Of a stretch of DNA of 64,000 nucleotides, positions 37,171 to 45,017 are shown one piece after another. Position 1 is the first letter of the stretch. Each line of letters starts with the position of its first letter. This stretch comes from an uncultured Nitrospirales bacterium (GTDB lineage Bacteria; Nitrospirota; Nitrospiria; Nitrospirales; UBA8639): positions 310,001 to 374,000 of the forward strand of contig OX638327.1 in assembly GCA_951812745.1 (NCBI GenBank). The letters are read 5' to 3'. Under the pieces are notes generated by a model that ran no database searches, was not told where the DNA came from, and saw only the letters and a list, made by a program, of their open reading frames with translations. Position numbers and translations under genes: made by a program.

Positions 37171-37294
37171 GTAGGTCGGGTTAGCCAAAGGCGTAACCCG
37201 ACAATCAAAACTCCCTCTCCCCTTGAGGGAGAAGGCTGGGGTGAGGGGGTGCGCAGATTCATGTCGGATTACGCTTCGCTAATCCGACCTACAC
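37171..37294. repeat. Composite palindromic repeat, family C enclosing family B
   Basis: The outer arms are GTAGGTCGGGTTAGCC...CCCGACA at the left and TGTCGGATTACGC...ATCCGACCTAC at the right, an imperfect inverted repeat of about 30 bases per side. A family B repeat lies inside at 37213-37249. The right arm ends 13 bases before the downstream gene. A degenerate member is at 57419-57496. Confidence 0.65.
37213..37249. repeat. Palindromic intergenic repeat, family B (nested)
   Basis: CCCTCTCCCCTTGAGGGAGA followed by GGCTGGGGTGAGGGGG, the same end as the hairpin at 19638-19692. It occupies the centre of the family C composite. Confidence 0.65.
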
Positions 37295-37307
37295 GCCGGT
37301 TATCACC

Positions 37308-38228
37308 ATGAAACGAATCCTGTGCGTTTTCTGTGTGACCTGTCTCTGGTGGCCGGGCGTTCCATCCGCCTTGTTTGGCCAGGCCACGGAGCCTCAACAG
37401 GAATCCCGCGTTTCACTGGCGATGGACGTGTTTCTCAAGAAGCCCATGGAACGGGTCTATGAAATTCACGTTCATCTGACCAATGATAGCCTGGACCCGG
37501 TGATCGTGAACCTCCGGGATTTGCCCTGGCTGCCCCCGAATGATGCCGGGTGGCTCTCGGCGGTTCGAATGGATGCGCGACACCGTCCCCTTCAACAGGA
37601 CTCTTTCCCTGGAAAGCTCGGGTCACGAAGAATCCGCCTGGTCCCGGGCGAGTCTGTCCAAGGCAAGCTGGTCTTGAACCAGCGGATGCCGACCTTGTTG
37701 GAGGACGTCAGGCTGTTTGGTATACGGCTCGAATGGGACTGTTCCCATGCTACTTTACACTTGGTGTGCAAACAGGATTCTCCACGTATGCTTATCATCC
37801 CGAAAGCCGATCCCGGTGAGCCGGACGTGTATGCTGTGGATGAACCGGCTTGCAGGCAATTGGAACGCGTGATCGGTCTCATCGACGTGCCCCAAGGCCA
37901 TGAGTTGCTTTTTCTTCTCACCAATGAATCCGTCATGACCGACCTGGAACAGGTGCAAGCCCTGCTCTACCAAGTGGACGACTACGTTCGGCAGTGTCGG
38001 CCGACGTGGACGAACAGTTGGGCCGTGGATTTTTTTGCGGAGGAACAGATCGCGGGATTTCTCAGGGAGCAGGAGGGCAGACGATATTTTGAAAAGGGAC
38101 TCTGGCAGCGGGCGAATATCGGACAGTACTCAAGCCAGATCCGGACGTTATACCGGTTTCCGTGGAGCAGGAAGCAAGCCGATTCCGTGTATCTTTCGGT
38201 GTACCGTGACCGGGTAAAAATCCGGTAG
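37308..38228 (+). CDS. Exported protein of unknown function
   Basis: A 306-residue protein with a clear signal peptide (MKRILCVFCVTCLWW...SALFGQA). I do not recognise a family. The N-terminal half looks beta-rich (SLAMDVFLKK, YEIHVHLTNDSLDPVIV, RRIRLVPGESVQGKLVL), resembling an immunoglobulin-like domain. The C-terminal half is more helical and ends in YRDRVKIR. Four or five cysteines occur in the mature chain. A palindromic repeat precedes the gene and another follows it, so it is probably transcribed alone. Confidence 0.65.
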   Translation: MKRILCVFCVTCLWWPGVPSALFGQATEPQQESRVSLAMDVFLKKPMERVYEIHVHLTNDSLDPVIVNLRDLPWLPPNDAGWLSAVRMDARHRPLQQDSFPGKLGSRRIRLVPGESVQGKLVLNQRMPTLLEDVRLFGIRLEWDCSHATLHLVCKQDSPRMLIIPKADPGEPDVYAVDEPACRQLERVIGLIDVPQGHELLFLLTNESVMTDLEQVQALLYQVDDYVRQCRPTWTNSWAVDFFAEEQIAGFLREQEGRRYFEKGLWQRANIGQYSSQIRTLYRFPWSRKQADSVYLSVYRDRVKIR

Positions 38229-38254
38229 AATGGTATGAAAATAGCCCCTTGGAA

Positions 38255-38293
38255 CCCTCTCCCCACCGTAGGAGAGGGCTGGGGTGAGGGGGG
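38255..38293. repeat. Palindromic intergenic repeat, family B
   Basis: CCCTCTCC-CCACCGTA-GGAGAGGG forms an 8-base-pair stem, followed by CTGGGGTGAGGGGGG. It lies between two convergent genes, where a bidirectional terminator would be expected. Confidence 0.7.
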
Positions 38294-38301
38294 ACTGAGC
38301 G

Positions 38302-39399
38302 TCACTCCAGGGCGGTTTGTTCGTCCTGGGCCACGTGGCCTCGCAACGATTTTTCGGTGATTTGGCTTTGGATTTCCTCAGCGATCACCCGGGCGAGTTG
38401 TTCCGCGGATAACGCGCCCATGGGCAGCCCCTGCGTCTCGCCGTACAATTTTTCCTTCGGCTCCAGTGAGCGGTGGTAATTCACGAGAATCTTCGCGGGT
38501 TGAATGATCCTGTCGCGTTCCCCGACCGTGACAGCCTTGTCTTCCGGCACCACGCGCGTCCGTGTCGTCCAATCCCGTTCGTCGATTTTTGCCATCAGGA
38601 CGTGCCAGACTTTCCCGTTGAGCAGGCTGCGAACGGCTTTTTGCGTGTTGTCCCAGAAGTAGGGATCGCTCACGATCAACTGGAGGGCATGCCGAACACG
38701 AATATCATACAGCTTGATGGTCGAGTCCACGTGCTCGGGTTTCGTCAGGGTCGTGGTTCCCATTTCATAATAGGGTTGATCGGCAAGACTCCCATAGGCA
38801 TCCACCGTTTGAATGTAGGTGTTCAATAGAGCTTGCAGCGCTGCCGTGCGTTCCTCCGGTGACAGCGTTTTGATCTCGGCATTGGCGGCAATGGGCGCGC
38901 GCAGCAGGTCGCGTTTCAGCAGGCGCCCCCTGCGGGCGGATTTCGTTACGGCTTTACTGATGACCCATTGAAATTCTTTCGCCAGTCTTGGGGCGAGGGC
39001 ATCCGGCTGCCCGAGGTATCCGTCCTCCCGGAGTCTCGCGGCGTTGATCAGGAGATTGACCTTTCCCTTCTGCTTGGTCCTGGCCACGAGAAACGGAAAT
39101 TCTTTGCCTTCCCGGTTCAGCACCCTTGGCTCGATCACGACTTTTTGCAGGAGGTCGTTCGTGACGGCCTGATCGAACCGTTTGTATTGCGAACGGTCCC
39201 GGACCAGGATGCCGAAGGCCTTGACCACGGTTTCAACGGCATCATTCGCCACGTCCTTGGTCTCCCCTTCGCCTCGTTGCAGGAAGACCTGAAACGGAAC
39301 ATCGGGAAGGGCGTGTCCCTCCTGGGCCGGTGTCGCGGGCGCGAAGCAAACCACGGCGCAGAGTGTGAGCAAGAGCGTTCTTATCATATGGTGGCGCAT
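38302..39399 (-). CDS. Exported protein of unknown function, downstream of the PEP-mutase genes
   Basis: A 365-residue protein with a signal peptide (MIRTLLLTLCAVVCFAPATPAQ; the ATG at 39387 is an alternative start). I do not recognise a domain. The mature chain is mostly helical and charged (VPFQVFLQRGEGETKDVANDAVETVVKA is near the start, cleanly after the cleavage site) and contains a few aromatic clusters. It begins 21 bases after the aldo/keto reductase stop on the same strand, so it may belong to that operon. It could be secreted to the periplasm or beyond. Confidence 0.65.
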   Translation of the reverse strand: MRHHMIRTLLLTLCAVVCFAPATPAQEGHALPDVPFQVFLQRGEGETKDVANDAVETVVKAFGILVRDRSQYKRFDQAVTNDLLQKVVIEPRVLNREGKEFPFLVARTKQKGKVNLLINAARLREDGYLGQPDALAPRLAKEFQWVISKAVTKSARRGRLLKRDLLRAPIAANAEIKTLSPEERTAALQALLNTYIQTVDAYGSLADQPYYEMGTTTLTKPEHVDSTIKLYDIRVRHALQLIVSDPYFWDNTQKAVRSLLNGKVWHVLMAKIDERDWTTRTRVVPEDKAVTVGERDRIIQPAKILVNYHRSLEPKEKLYGETQGLPMGALSAEQLARVIAEEIQSQITEKSLRGHVAQDEQTALE

Positions 39400-39420
39400 C
39401 CTTTTTGTGGCGTTTTGTGC

Positions 39421-40263
39421 TTACACCGCGATTGTTTCGATCCGGGCGATTTCCTCCGAGGAGAGTTCCACGCGGTCGATGTCCAGATCTTCTTTCATGC
39501 GTTGCGCGTTGGTGGTGCCGGTCAAGGGAAGCATGCCCACCTGCCGGGCAAAGCGGAAGATGACTTGGGCCGGTCCCGTGTCGCACCGTTTGGCAATGGC
39601 GCAGACCTCCGGGTCGTGCAGGACCCCGCGATTCGCGGTGAGAAGCGAAAACCCCTGGTACACGACGTTATGGGCCCGGCAGAGTTCCCTGACGGCCTGA
39701 TCCCACCCCAATGCCGCGTAGCAACGGTTCTGCACGACCATGGGTTTCACGTTGGCCAGTTCGCACAGCAACTGCAGTTGAATGGCCTGGACGTTGCTGA
39801 TCCCGATCATTTTGACCCGGCCTGCCTGATATAGTTTTTCGAGCGCCGCCCAGACCTCCCAATCTTCTTCTTCGAGCTCCCAGCGCCCGTAGGGTCCGTG
39901 CAGGATATAGGAATCGATATGGTCGGTGTGCAGGTGTTCGAGCGAGCTTTCGAACGATTGGGCGACCTGTTCGGCAATGGGGGCCTTGGGGTCATAGGGC
40001 AATCGGTGGTCCTGCCCCGAGGCGGGCGTAAATTTGGTCTGCAAGAACAGTTGCTCCCGCGTGACCCCTTGTTTCGCTAACGCAAGCAGGGCCTCTCCCA
40101 CCAGGGGCTCGTGGTAATGGATCATCTGGTTCGCGGTATCGATGGCTCGAAAGCCGGCCTGCACGGCCATTTGCACGTACCGGCTCGTGTCCTCTTTTTT
40201 CCACGCCGTGCCGTACATGAAGTGCGGGATGGGAACGCCGTTGTGTGCGGTGATGCTTTGCAT
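39421..40263 (-). CDS. Aldo/keto reductase
   Basis: NADPH-dependent carbonyl reductase of 280 residues. The catalytic tetrad is visible: Asp and Tyr in AIDTANQMIHYHEPLVGEA (with a few extra residues between them, as in some members), Lys in LFLQTKFTPA and His in YILHGPYG. MIGISNVQ and LPLTGTTNAQRMKEDL form the later barrel and the cofactor site. The start has a strong site (CAGGAGATACC), 23 bases after the PEP mutase-nucleotidyltransferase stop. The pairing suggests it may act on a phosphonate or on a related carbonyl compound, but this is inference. Confidence 0.85.
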   Translation of the reverse strand: MQSITAHNGVPIPHFMYGTAWKKEDTSRYVQMAVQAGFRAIDTANQMIHYHEPLVGEALLALAKQGVTREQLFLQTKFTPASGQDHRLPYDPKAPIAEQVAQSFESSLEHLHTDHIDSYILHGPYGRWELEEEDWEVWAALEKLYQAGRVKMIGISNVQAIQLQLLCELANVKPMVVQNRCYAALGWDQAVRELCRAHNVVYQGFSLLTANRGVLHDPEVCAIAKRCDTGPAQVIFRFARQVGMLPLTGTTNAQRMKEDLDIDRVELSSEEIARIETIAV

Positions 40264-40286
40264 GGTATCTCCTGAAAATCCGGACG

Positions 40287-41921
40287 TTAAAATTGCCCGG
40301 CCTGCATCAGATCATCGAGATTGTTGATGTCAAGCCAGTGTCCGACCGTGTAGAGCACGCGTATTGGGACACCCCGTTTGAGCAATTCCTGAAACAATTG
40401 CGACATGCCCGCTTTGTCGTTGGCGGGATCGGCGAGCATTTCCTCGAGAATGCCGTGTAACTGCGTGGCCGCACCGGCCGATACTTTCAAAAATCCCATC
40501 CACACCCCGTGAATGGATTCCCGAGGCACGTCCCGTCCCAATTGTTTGAGGTAGATTTTGGCATTGAACGCTTTCCGCGAATTGGGCACCGTGCATTCCG
40601 CGAACCCCCCGAGCCGGGTATAGGATGTTTTCCCCTCCCAGACACTGTCCACGACGATCACCCAATCGTCGGGTTCCTGAAAAAGGATTTGAGGAATGTA
40701 TTTGTGGAAGAGCACGTCCCCATACGAAATGATGGAGTCCTGAAAATCCCCGTTCTTGGATTGCAGCGCCTTGAAGAGCGAGACGAGTTCCCCGGTCGCG
40801 GCAAAATCGTCGTTATCGACGTAGGTCAGGTGGGGCAGGGACACGGCCTCCTTTTTATAGCCGCGGACTACGGTAATGTTTTTGATGCCGATGGTATTGT
40901 ACGCACCGACGATATGCGACAGGATCGGCATGCCTTGAATCGGCACCATGGTTTTGGGCCTGTTTTGCGTCAGTTCGCCGAGTTCGTTCCCGCGGGATGC
41001 GGCCAGGACGATTCCGGCCAGACCGGCGCCGTTGTGCGGGAGGTAGCGTTTCTCGGCTTCCTGGAGTTCGGCGGCGTCCTGAAGCCGGAAGATTTCGGCA
41101 ACCGGCGCGATCCTGTCTTCGATCGAGAACAGGTTCTCTTTTTCTTTCAGGGTGCGCGCGGTTTTCTGCATGATGGTCACGGCCGCGCGAAGGAGGTGAT
41201 TGGCCCAGATCACCAGGGAAAACCTATGCTGCCGGAAGACGTCCGTGAGCGTGGCGTAGTACTTGGTCGGCACGATCACGACCGGGCATCGATCGCCCCA
41301 CTCCTGCTTGAAGGCCAGGATTTCGTCCGGGACCGCCAGGGCGCTGTGAATGAGGATGCCGTCGGCGCCTGCCTGGTGGTAGGCCTCGGCCCGTCGCAAG
41401 GCTTCGGATAGGCCCCAGCCGCAAATAAAGGCTTCGACCCTGGCGATCAGGCAAAAAGCATCATCGGTCTGGGCATCTTTGCCGGCCTTGATTTTCCCGC
41501 AGAATTCGTCGATGTCGGCCATGGGCTGGGTCTCGCCCTGCAAAAAACTGTTGGTCTTGGGGAAGAGCTTGTCTTCGATGCAGACAGCCGCGATCCGGCG
41601 TTGTTCCAGTTTCCGGATCAGGCGCTGCATGTTGTTGAAATTCCCGTAGCCCGTATCGCCGTCGAGCAGGATGGGGATCCGCGTGGCGTCGGACATGAAT
41701 TCCAGGTGGTCGAGGATTTGCGTCCAGCTCGCTTCGTTGTTGTCCCGAACCCCGAACTGGGCGGAGAGGGTAAGCCCGCTGGCCCAGATGCCTTTAAACC
41801 CTGCCTCCTCCACAATTTTGGCGCTGAGCCCATTGTGGGCTTCACAGAGAAACTCCAACTGATCGGATTGCAGGAGCCCCTTGAATTGCCGGGTCTTGGA
41901 AGTAGAGGACGGTTCGTTCAT
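40287..41921 (-). CDS. PEP mutase fused to a nucleotidyltransferase
   Basis: A two-domain enzyme of 544 residues. The N-terminal domain (about 1-295) is phosphoenolpyruvate phosphomutase, which makes the C-P bond of phosphonates. All hallmark residues are visible: WASG (47-50), D60, DGDTGYGN (88-95), [10 protein letters not shown] (116-125) and the arginine of ARVEAF. The C-terminal domain (about 300-544) is a sugar/phosphonate nucleotidyltransferase: [21 protein letters not shown] and [10 protein letters not shown]. It could activate the phosphonate with CTP, as PntC does. No phosphonopyruvate decarboxylase is adjacent; the next gene is an aldo/keto reductase. Confidence 0.88.
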   Translation of the reverse strand: MNEPSSTSKTRQFKGLLQSDQLEFLCEAHNGLSAKIVEEAGFKGIWASGLTLSAQFGVRDNNEASWTQILDHLEFMSDATRIPILLDGDTGYGNFNNMQRLIRKLEQRRIAAVCIEDKLFPKTNSFLQGETQPMADIDEFCGKIKAGKDAQTDDAFCLIARVEAFICGWGLSEALRRAEAYHQAGADGILIHSALAVPDEILAFKQEWGDRCPVVIVPTKYYATLTDVFRQHRFSLVIWANHLLRAAVTIMQKTARTLKEKENLFSIEDRIAPVAEIFRLQDAAELQEAEKRYLPHNGAGLAGIVLAASRGNELGELTQNRPKTMVPIQGMPILSHIVGAYNTIGIKNITVVRGYKKEAVSLPHLTYVDNDDFAATGELVSLFKALQSKNGDFQDSIISYGDVLFHKYIPQILFQEPDDWVIVVDSVWEGKTSYTRLGGFAECTVPNSRKAFNAKIYLKQLGRDVPRESIHGVWMGFLKVSAGAATQLHGILEEMLADPANDKAGMSQLFQELLKRGVPIRVLYTVGHWLDINNLDDLMQAGQF

Positions 41922-42282
41922 TACTCTTCAGCAGTTCTGCCTATGCCAGTCTTAAGACTCTTTCCCTCGGAAGAGAGTCTCTATCATTCCCTCTCCCCTG
42001 GCGGGAGAGGGTAGGGGTGAGGGGGACAACGAAACAAAATACCAGAATTGAATTGATTTTGTTAAGATGCGCGTGCTTTCAGTTGCCTAATTTGGCTTCG
42101 TTTCCTGTGATAGAACGCTATCCTGTTCGGCGTTCCCACCCATAGCCCACACGCTTAGTTATGGTGTGGCACCGTGTGAAACGCTTCGTGCCCCACTTCC
42201 GCACAATCCCTACAGTGGCTATAATACTACCTCTTCCTCGCTCTCGATCGACATAGACCTAATGGGGAGAAGCTCAACTGAG
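41922..42282. other. Intergenic region between PEP mutase and HNH genes
   Basis: About 360 bases without a gene. It contains the promoter side of both flanking divergent genes and a family B repeat at 41989-42025. The right half is AT-rich and shows no recognisable promoter or operator. Confidence 0.5.
41989..42025. repeat. Palindromic intergenic repeat, family B
   Basis: CCCTCTCCC-CTGGC-GGGAGAGGG forms a short stem, followed by TAGGGGTGAGGGGG. It is in the same orientation as the copies at 19638, 37213 and 38255. Confidence 0.75.
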
Positions 42283-43188
42283 ATGTCTTTCTCACCACAT
42301 GTCAAGGAAAGAGTTCGTAAACGCGCTAATGGTTGTTGCTGCTTCTGCGAGCAAAGATCCCTTAGTTTGGAAATTCATCATATCGTACCCCAAGCCGAAG
42401 GAGGACCGGATACTGAGGATAACGCTGCTCCTCTGTGCCCCAATTGTCACAGTGATTATGGAGGCAACCCGGAGAAACGTGCGCGTATTCGAGAAATGCG
42501 GGATCATTGGTACACAAAATGTGAAGCGAAGTTTGCAGAAAACACGGAATCAAAGAAAATTTCTGACACCATTCAGAATCTCCCATCTAAGGAAGATATT
42601 GAACGCATAGCCGTTCGCAATGCGAGCTATGTCTTGGGTGCCTCCGAAGGTGGAAAATCTTCTCTGGAGCATAGCCGTTATTCGTTTGTTCGTAAGGAGT
42701 TTGTCCATCCCTTAATCGTTCGCGAGTTGCTCGGGTGGATCTCTGATAGCACAGAGACGGTAACTAGCGTGAATATCGCCTCAAGCAACGAAAGTAATCG
42801 GTTCTACGGTGAGTTCAAGATCAATCCTCGGGATGGACGGTCATGGGTAAAATGGACAAGTTCTGAAGGAGAGTTTTTTGTGTACGCGCACATAGCCACT
42901 TCTCCATCCGGAGTCGAAATGGTGGAGTGTTACGACTGTGGAGGTGGCAGTGGAGTGTTTGGTTCAGTTGGACTGTTTTGCTTGGAGTTCGATCGGGCTT
43001 TAGGAGAAGATCACGAAGGGAAGGTGTCCACACACGAGCGAGTTATACTCAAGACTCTCGGATCAATCGGATTGGGTGATAGATACAAAGGCGAAATAAC
43101 CTACGAAGATGGATTCCTCGTTGTCGGTCCAGATAATGGCTTGTTCAACAGAGGCCTAGAAGTTTACCGGAAATTGCCGATTCGATAG
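42283..43188 (+). CDS. HNH endonuclease domain protein
   Basis: About 300 residues. The N-terminal domain is HNH: CCCFCEQRS, LEIHHIVPQAEGG, TEDNAAPLCPNCHSDYGG, with the HH pair and two CxxC-type zinc pairs. Such domains nick or cut DNA in many contexts, including mobile elements and defence. The C-terminal 200 residues have no recognised fold. The ATG at 42283 fits the family N-terminus; an ATG at 42262 is nearer to a GGGGAG. The gene is distinctly more AT-rich than its neighbours, suggesting transfer. No partner methyltransferase or restriction gene is adjacent. Confidence 0.75.
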   Translation: MSFSPHVKERVRKRANGCCCFCEQRSLSLEIHHIVPQAEGGPDTEDNAAPLCPNCHSDYGGNPEKRARIREMRDHWYTKCEAKFAENTESKKISDTIQNLPSKEDIERIAVRNASYVLGASEGGKSSLEHSRYSFVRKEFVHPLIVRELLGWISDSTETVTSVNIASSNESNRFYGEFKINPRDGRSWVKWTSSEGEFFVYAHIATSPSGVEMVECYDCGGGSGVFGSVGLFCLEFDRALGEDHEGKVSTHERVILKTLGSIGLGDRYKGEITYEDGFLVVGPDNGLFNRGLEVYRKLPIR

Positions 43189-43292
43189 TTGGTTCAACGA
43201 TGCCGCTGACTAGTGTCTTTCACGATGTTCTGAGATCGTCAGAAAGAGACACTTGACGCCTGCCTGATTGAGCATATCAACCAAGAAGCTGC

Positions 43293-43853
43293 TTAATTCA
43301 TGTTCGGGTCGGGGGGCATGTCGGCATACATGGCCATGTCTGTTCCCAGGGATCTCAGAATATTGCCCCACAATTGGCTGTGGTCCTTCTCGAACATCGT
43401 GGTGGAGTCGGCCGGTAGGGTCATCCACGACCCGGTTCGCATTTCGTTTTCCAATTGGCCGGGCGCCCAGCCCGAATACCCCATGAAGGCGAGAAAATTT
43501 CCCAGGGAGGAAGGATCTTCTAAAAGATCCTCCAGGGCTTTCATGTTGCCACCCAGGTAGACGCCGTTAAAGACGTGGTGGGAGTCCTGGGGCCCCTCGG
43601 GTGTCCGATAGAGGATCAAGAGGTTGTTCTTTTGAACCGGTCCCCCGGAAAAGACTTTGTGGTGTTGGCCTTCCAGGATCGGGACTTGCGGAAGCACTTC
43701 GGTGATATTGATCTCCGTCGGTCGATTGACGACGACCCCGAGCGCTCCTTCAGGTCCATGTTCGCACAACAGGATGACGCTCTGCCGAAAATTCGGGTCG
43801 CGGAGACTGGGGCTGGCAACCAGGAAGATGCCCTTGCCAAGTGGGATATCCAT
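43293..43853 (-). CDS. AlgH/UPF0301 (YqgE) family protein
   Basis: A 186-residue protein with the family start GKGIFLVASPSLRDPNFRQSVILLCEHG and the conserved GALGVVVNRPTE. SGGPVQ and FMGYSGWAPGQLENEM are further hallmarks. The biochemical role of the family is not known; in Pseudomonas it was linked to alginate regulation. It lies downstream of the YggX-like gene on the same strand, about 165 bases away. It starts at an ATG with a TAGGA site. Confidence 0.9.
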   Translation of the reverse strand: MDIPLGKGIFLVASPSLRDPNFRQSVILLCEHGPEGALGVVVNRPTEINITEVLPQVPILEGQHHKVFSGGPVQKNNLLILYRTPEGPQDSHHVFNGVYLGGNMKALEDLLEDPSSLGNFLAFMGYSGWAPGQLENEMRTGSWMTLPADSTTMFEKDHSQLWGNILRSLGTDMAMYADMPPDPNMN

Positions 43854-44019
43854 ACCGTGATCCTACAGGGGGAAACGGGGGTTCGACAAGAGGTTGCGCC
43901 TGAACGGAAAGACACTGCGGCCTCTCACTATTGGATCTTCTGCCGGCCGATGCGAGTCATTCATTGGAAGGGGGCAGGCTTCGCACGCCGGTCCTCGATG
44001 CTGCGATTGCCAACCCGTC

Positions 44020-44292
44020 TCAGGTTCGATAGTCCTTGAATTCCACGTCGGCATCAGGCAGTTTGAAAAACGCGCGCATTTGTTTTCTGAGGGTGGCACG
44101 GCCATTTTCGTCACCGAGGTTCAGTTGATATTCATTGATGACCATGGTTTTGACCCCGCCGGGTTTATTCCATTCGCCCCAACAGTTTTGGCATACGTTG
44201 CTCTTGATTTCTTCCTCAAGTTTTCCCAGGAACAGGGGTTCGGTCATTTTTTCTGCTGGCTGTTCACATTTTAGACATTGAATCTCCGACAT
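44020..44292 (-). CDS. Fe(2+)-trafficking (YggX-like) protein with zinc-ribbon N-terminus
   Basis: A 90-residue protein started at the ATG at 44292, which has a perfect AAGGAGGA site. The C-terminal part matches YggX, which protects iron-sulfur clusters: WGEWNKPGGVKTMVINEYQLNL and LRKQMRAFF. Unusually it has two CxxC pairs (QCLKC and VCQNCWG), which would form a zinc or iron ribbon, where classic YggX has a single cysteine. The function in iron handling is plausible but not proven by sequence. Confidence 0.8.
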   Translation of the reverse strand: MSEIQCLKCEQPAEKMTEPLFLGKLEEEIKSNVCQNCWGEWNKPGGVKTMVINEYQLNLGDENGRATLRKQMRAFFKLPDADVEFKDYRT

Positions 44293-44452
44293 GAATGGTC
44301 CTCCTTGTATGGCTATCCTCTTGATGTTCTGTGGGAGTGTGTGCTCTTCAGGCACCAATCTTAGCATGCTCGATGAAAGCCTGAAAAGGAGAAGCCGGTT
44401 GATTGACGTTGCCCGGCGATCATGCTAGAAAATGGGAATCTATCGTGTGTAT

Positions 44453-44539
44453 GCCCGGATGGCGGAACTGGCAGACGCGCCAGACTCAAAATCTGGTTCT
44501 CGCAAGAGAGTCCGAGTTCGACCCTCGGTCCGGGCACCA
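44453..44539 (+). tRNA. tRNA-Leu (anticodon CAA)
   Basis: An 87-nucleotide class II tRNA. The acceptor stem pairs GCCCGGA with TCCGGGC, with discriminator A and encoded CCA. The anticodon loop in CCAGA-CTCAAAA-TCTGG carries CAA, which reads the leucine codon TTG. A long variable arm (TTCTCGCAAGAGA) and the T-arm CCGAG-TTCGACC-CTCGG follow. No integrase or duplicated tRNA 3' end is visible next to it. Confidence 0.95.
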
Positions 44540-45017
44540 TGTATCAATGTTCCGCTTTTTCAATGAGTTGACAGCTAAGTTTACTTGATCGGCGGCGAAA
44601 AGGTAAATCGATCCATCAAAAAGCCTGCCGGTCTCGACTTGGCGGTCCACGTGCCGCTGTCGTCGTGTCAAGATTTCAAGGAGAAACGGGACTTATATCT
44701 TTAGGTTAACAATGATCGGTTTTCATAGAAAAACGCCTTGATTTGTTGCGGCCGCCTCTCATGCGGCCAGGAACATCGTGGCATAAGGCATGTCCCGGGT
44801 TTTGACCCGGGATGCCGCAGCTACAAAGAGGAGAGGTCGTCAACTATTCTATATAATCCCCGGAGAAACCCCTTGACACTGTTTGAGCAGATCACTATAG
44901 TTATGAGGCTTGAGGACGGAACAAAACCTAAGTCACGAGTAAGGACGGATTATTTCAGGTATCATTCCTTATTATCAGTGTTCGATTATTAACTTACACT
45001 TCCTAAGGAGGAGCCAC
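44540..45017. other. Intergenic region with two hairpins
   Basis: About 480 bases between the tRNA and an exported-protein gene, with no convincing gene. One hairpin, GGCCGC-CTCTCAT-GCGGCC, is at 44750-44768. A second is at 44787-44816 with arms GGCAT..CCCGGGT and ACCCGGG..ATGCC. They may be REP-like. The last 60 bases are AT-rich and contain the downstream ribosome-binding site AAGGAGGAG. Confidence 0.55.

Noticed and set aside
44738-44992. An 84-codon plus-strand frame before the exported protein
   Set aside because: It crosses two hairpins, has no ribosome-binding site, and its composition is unlike neighbouring genes.
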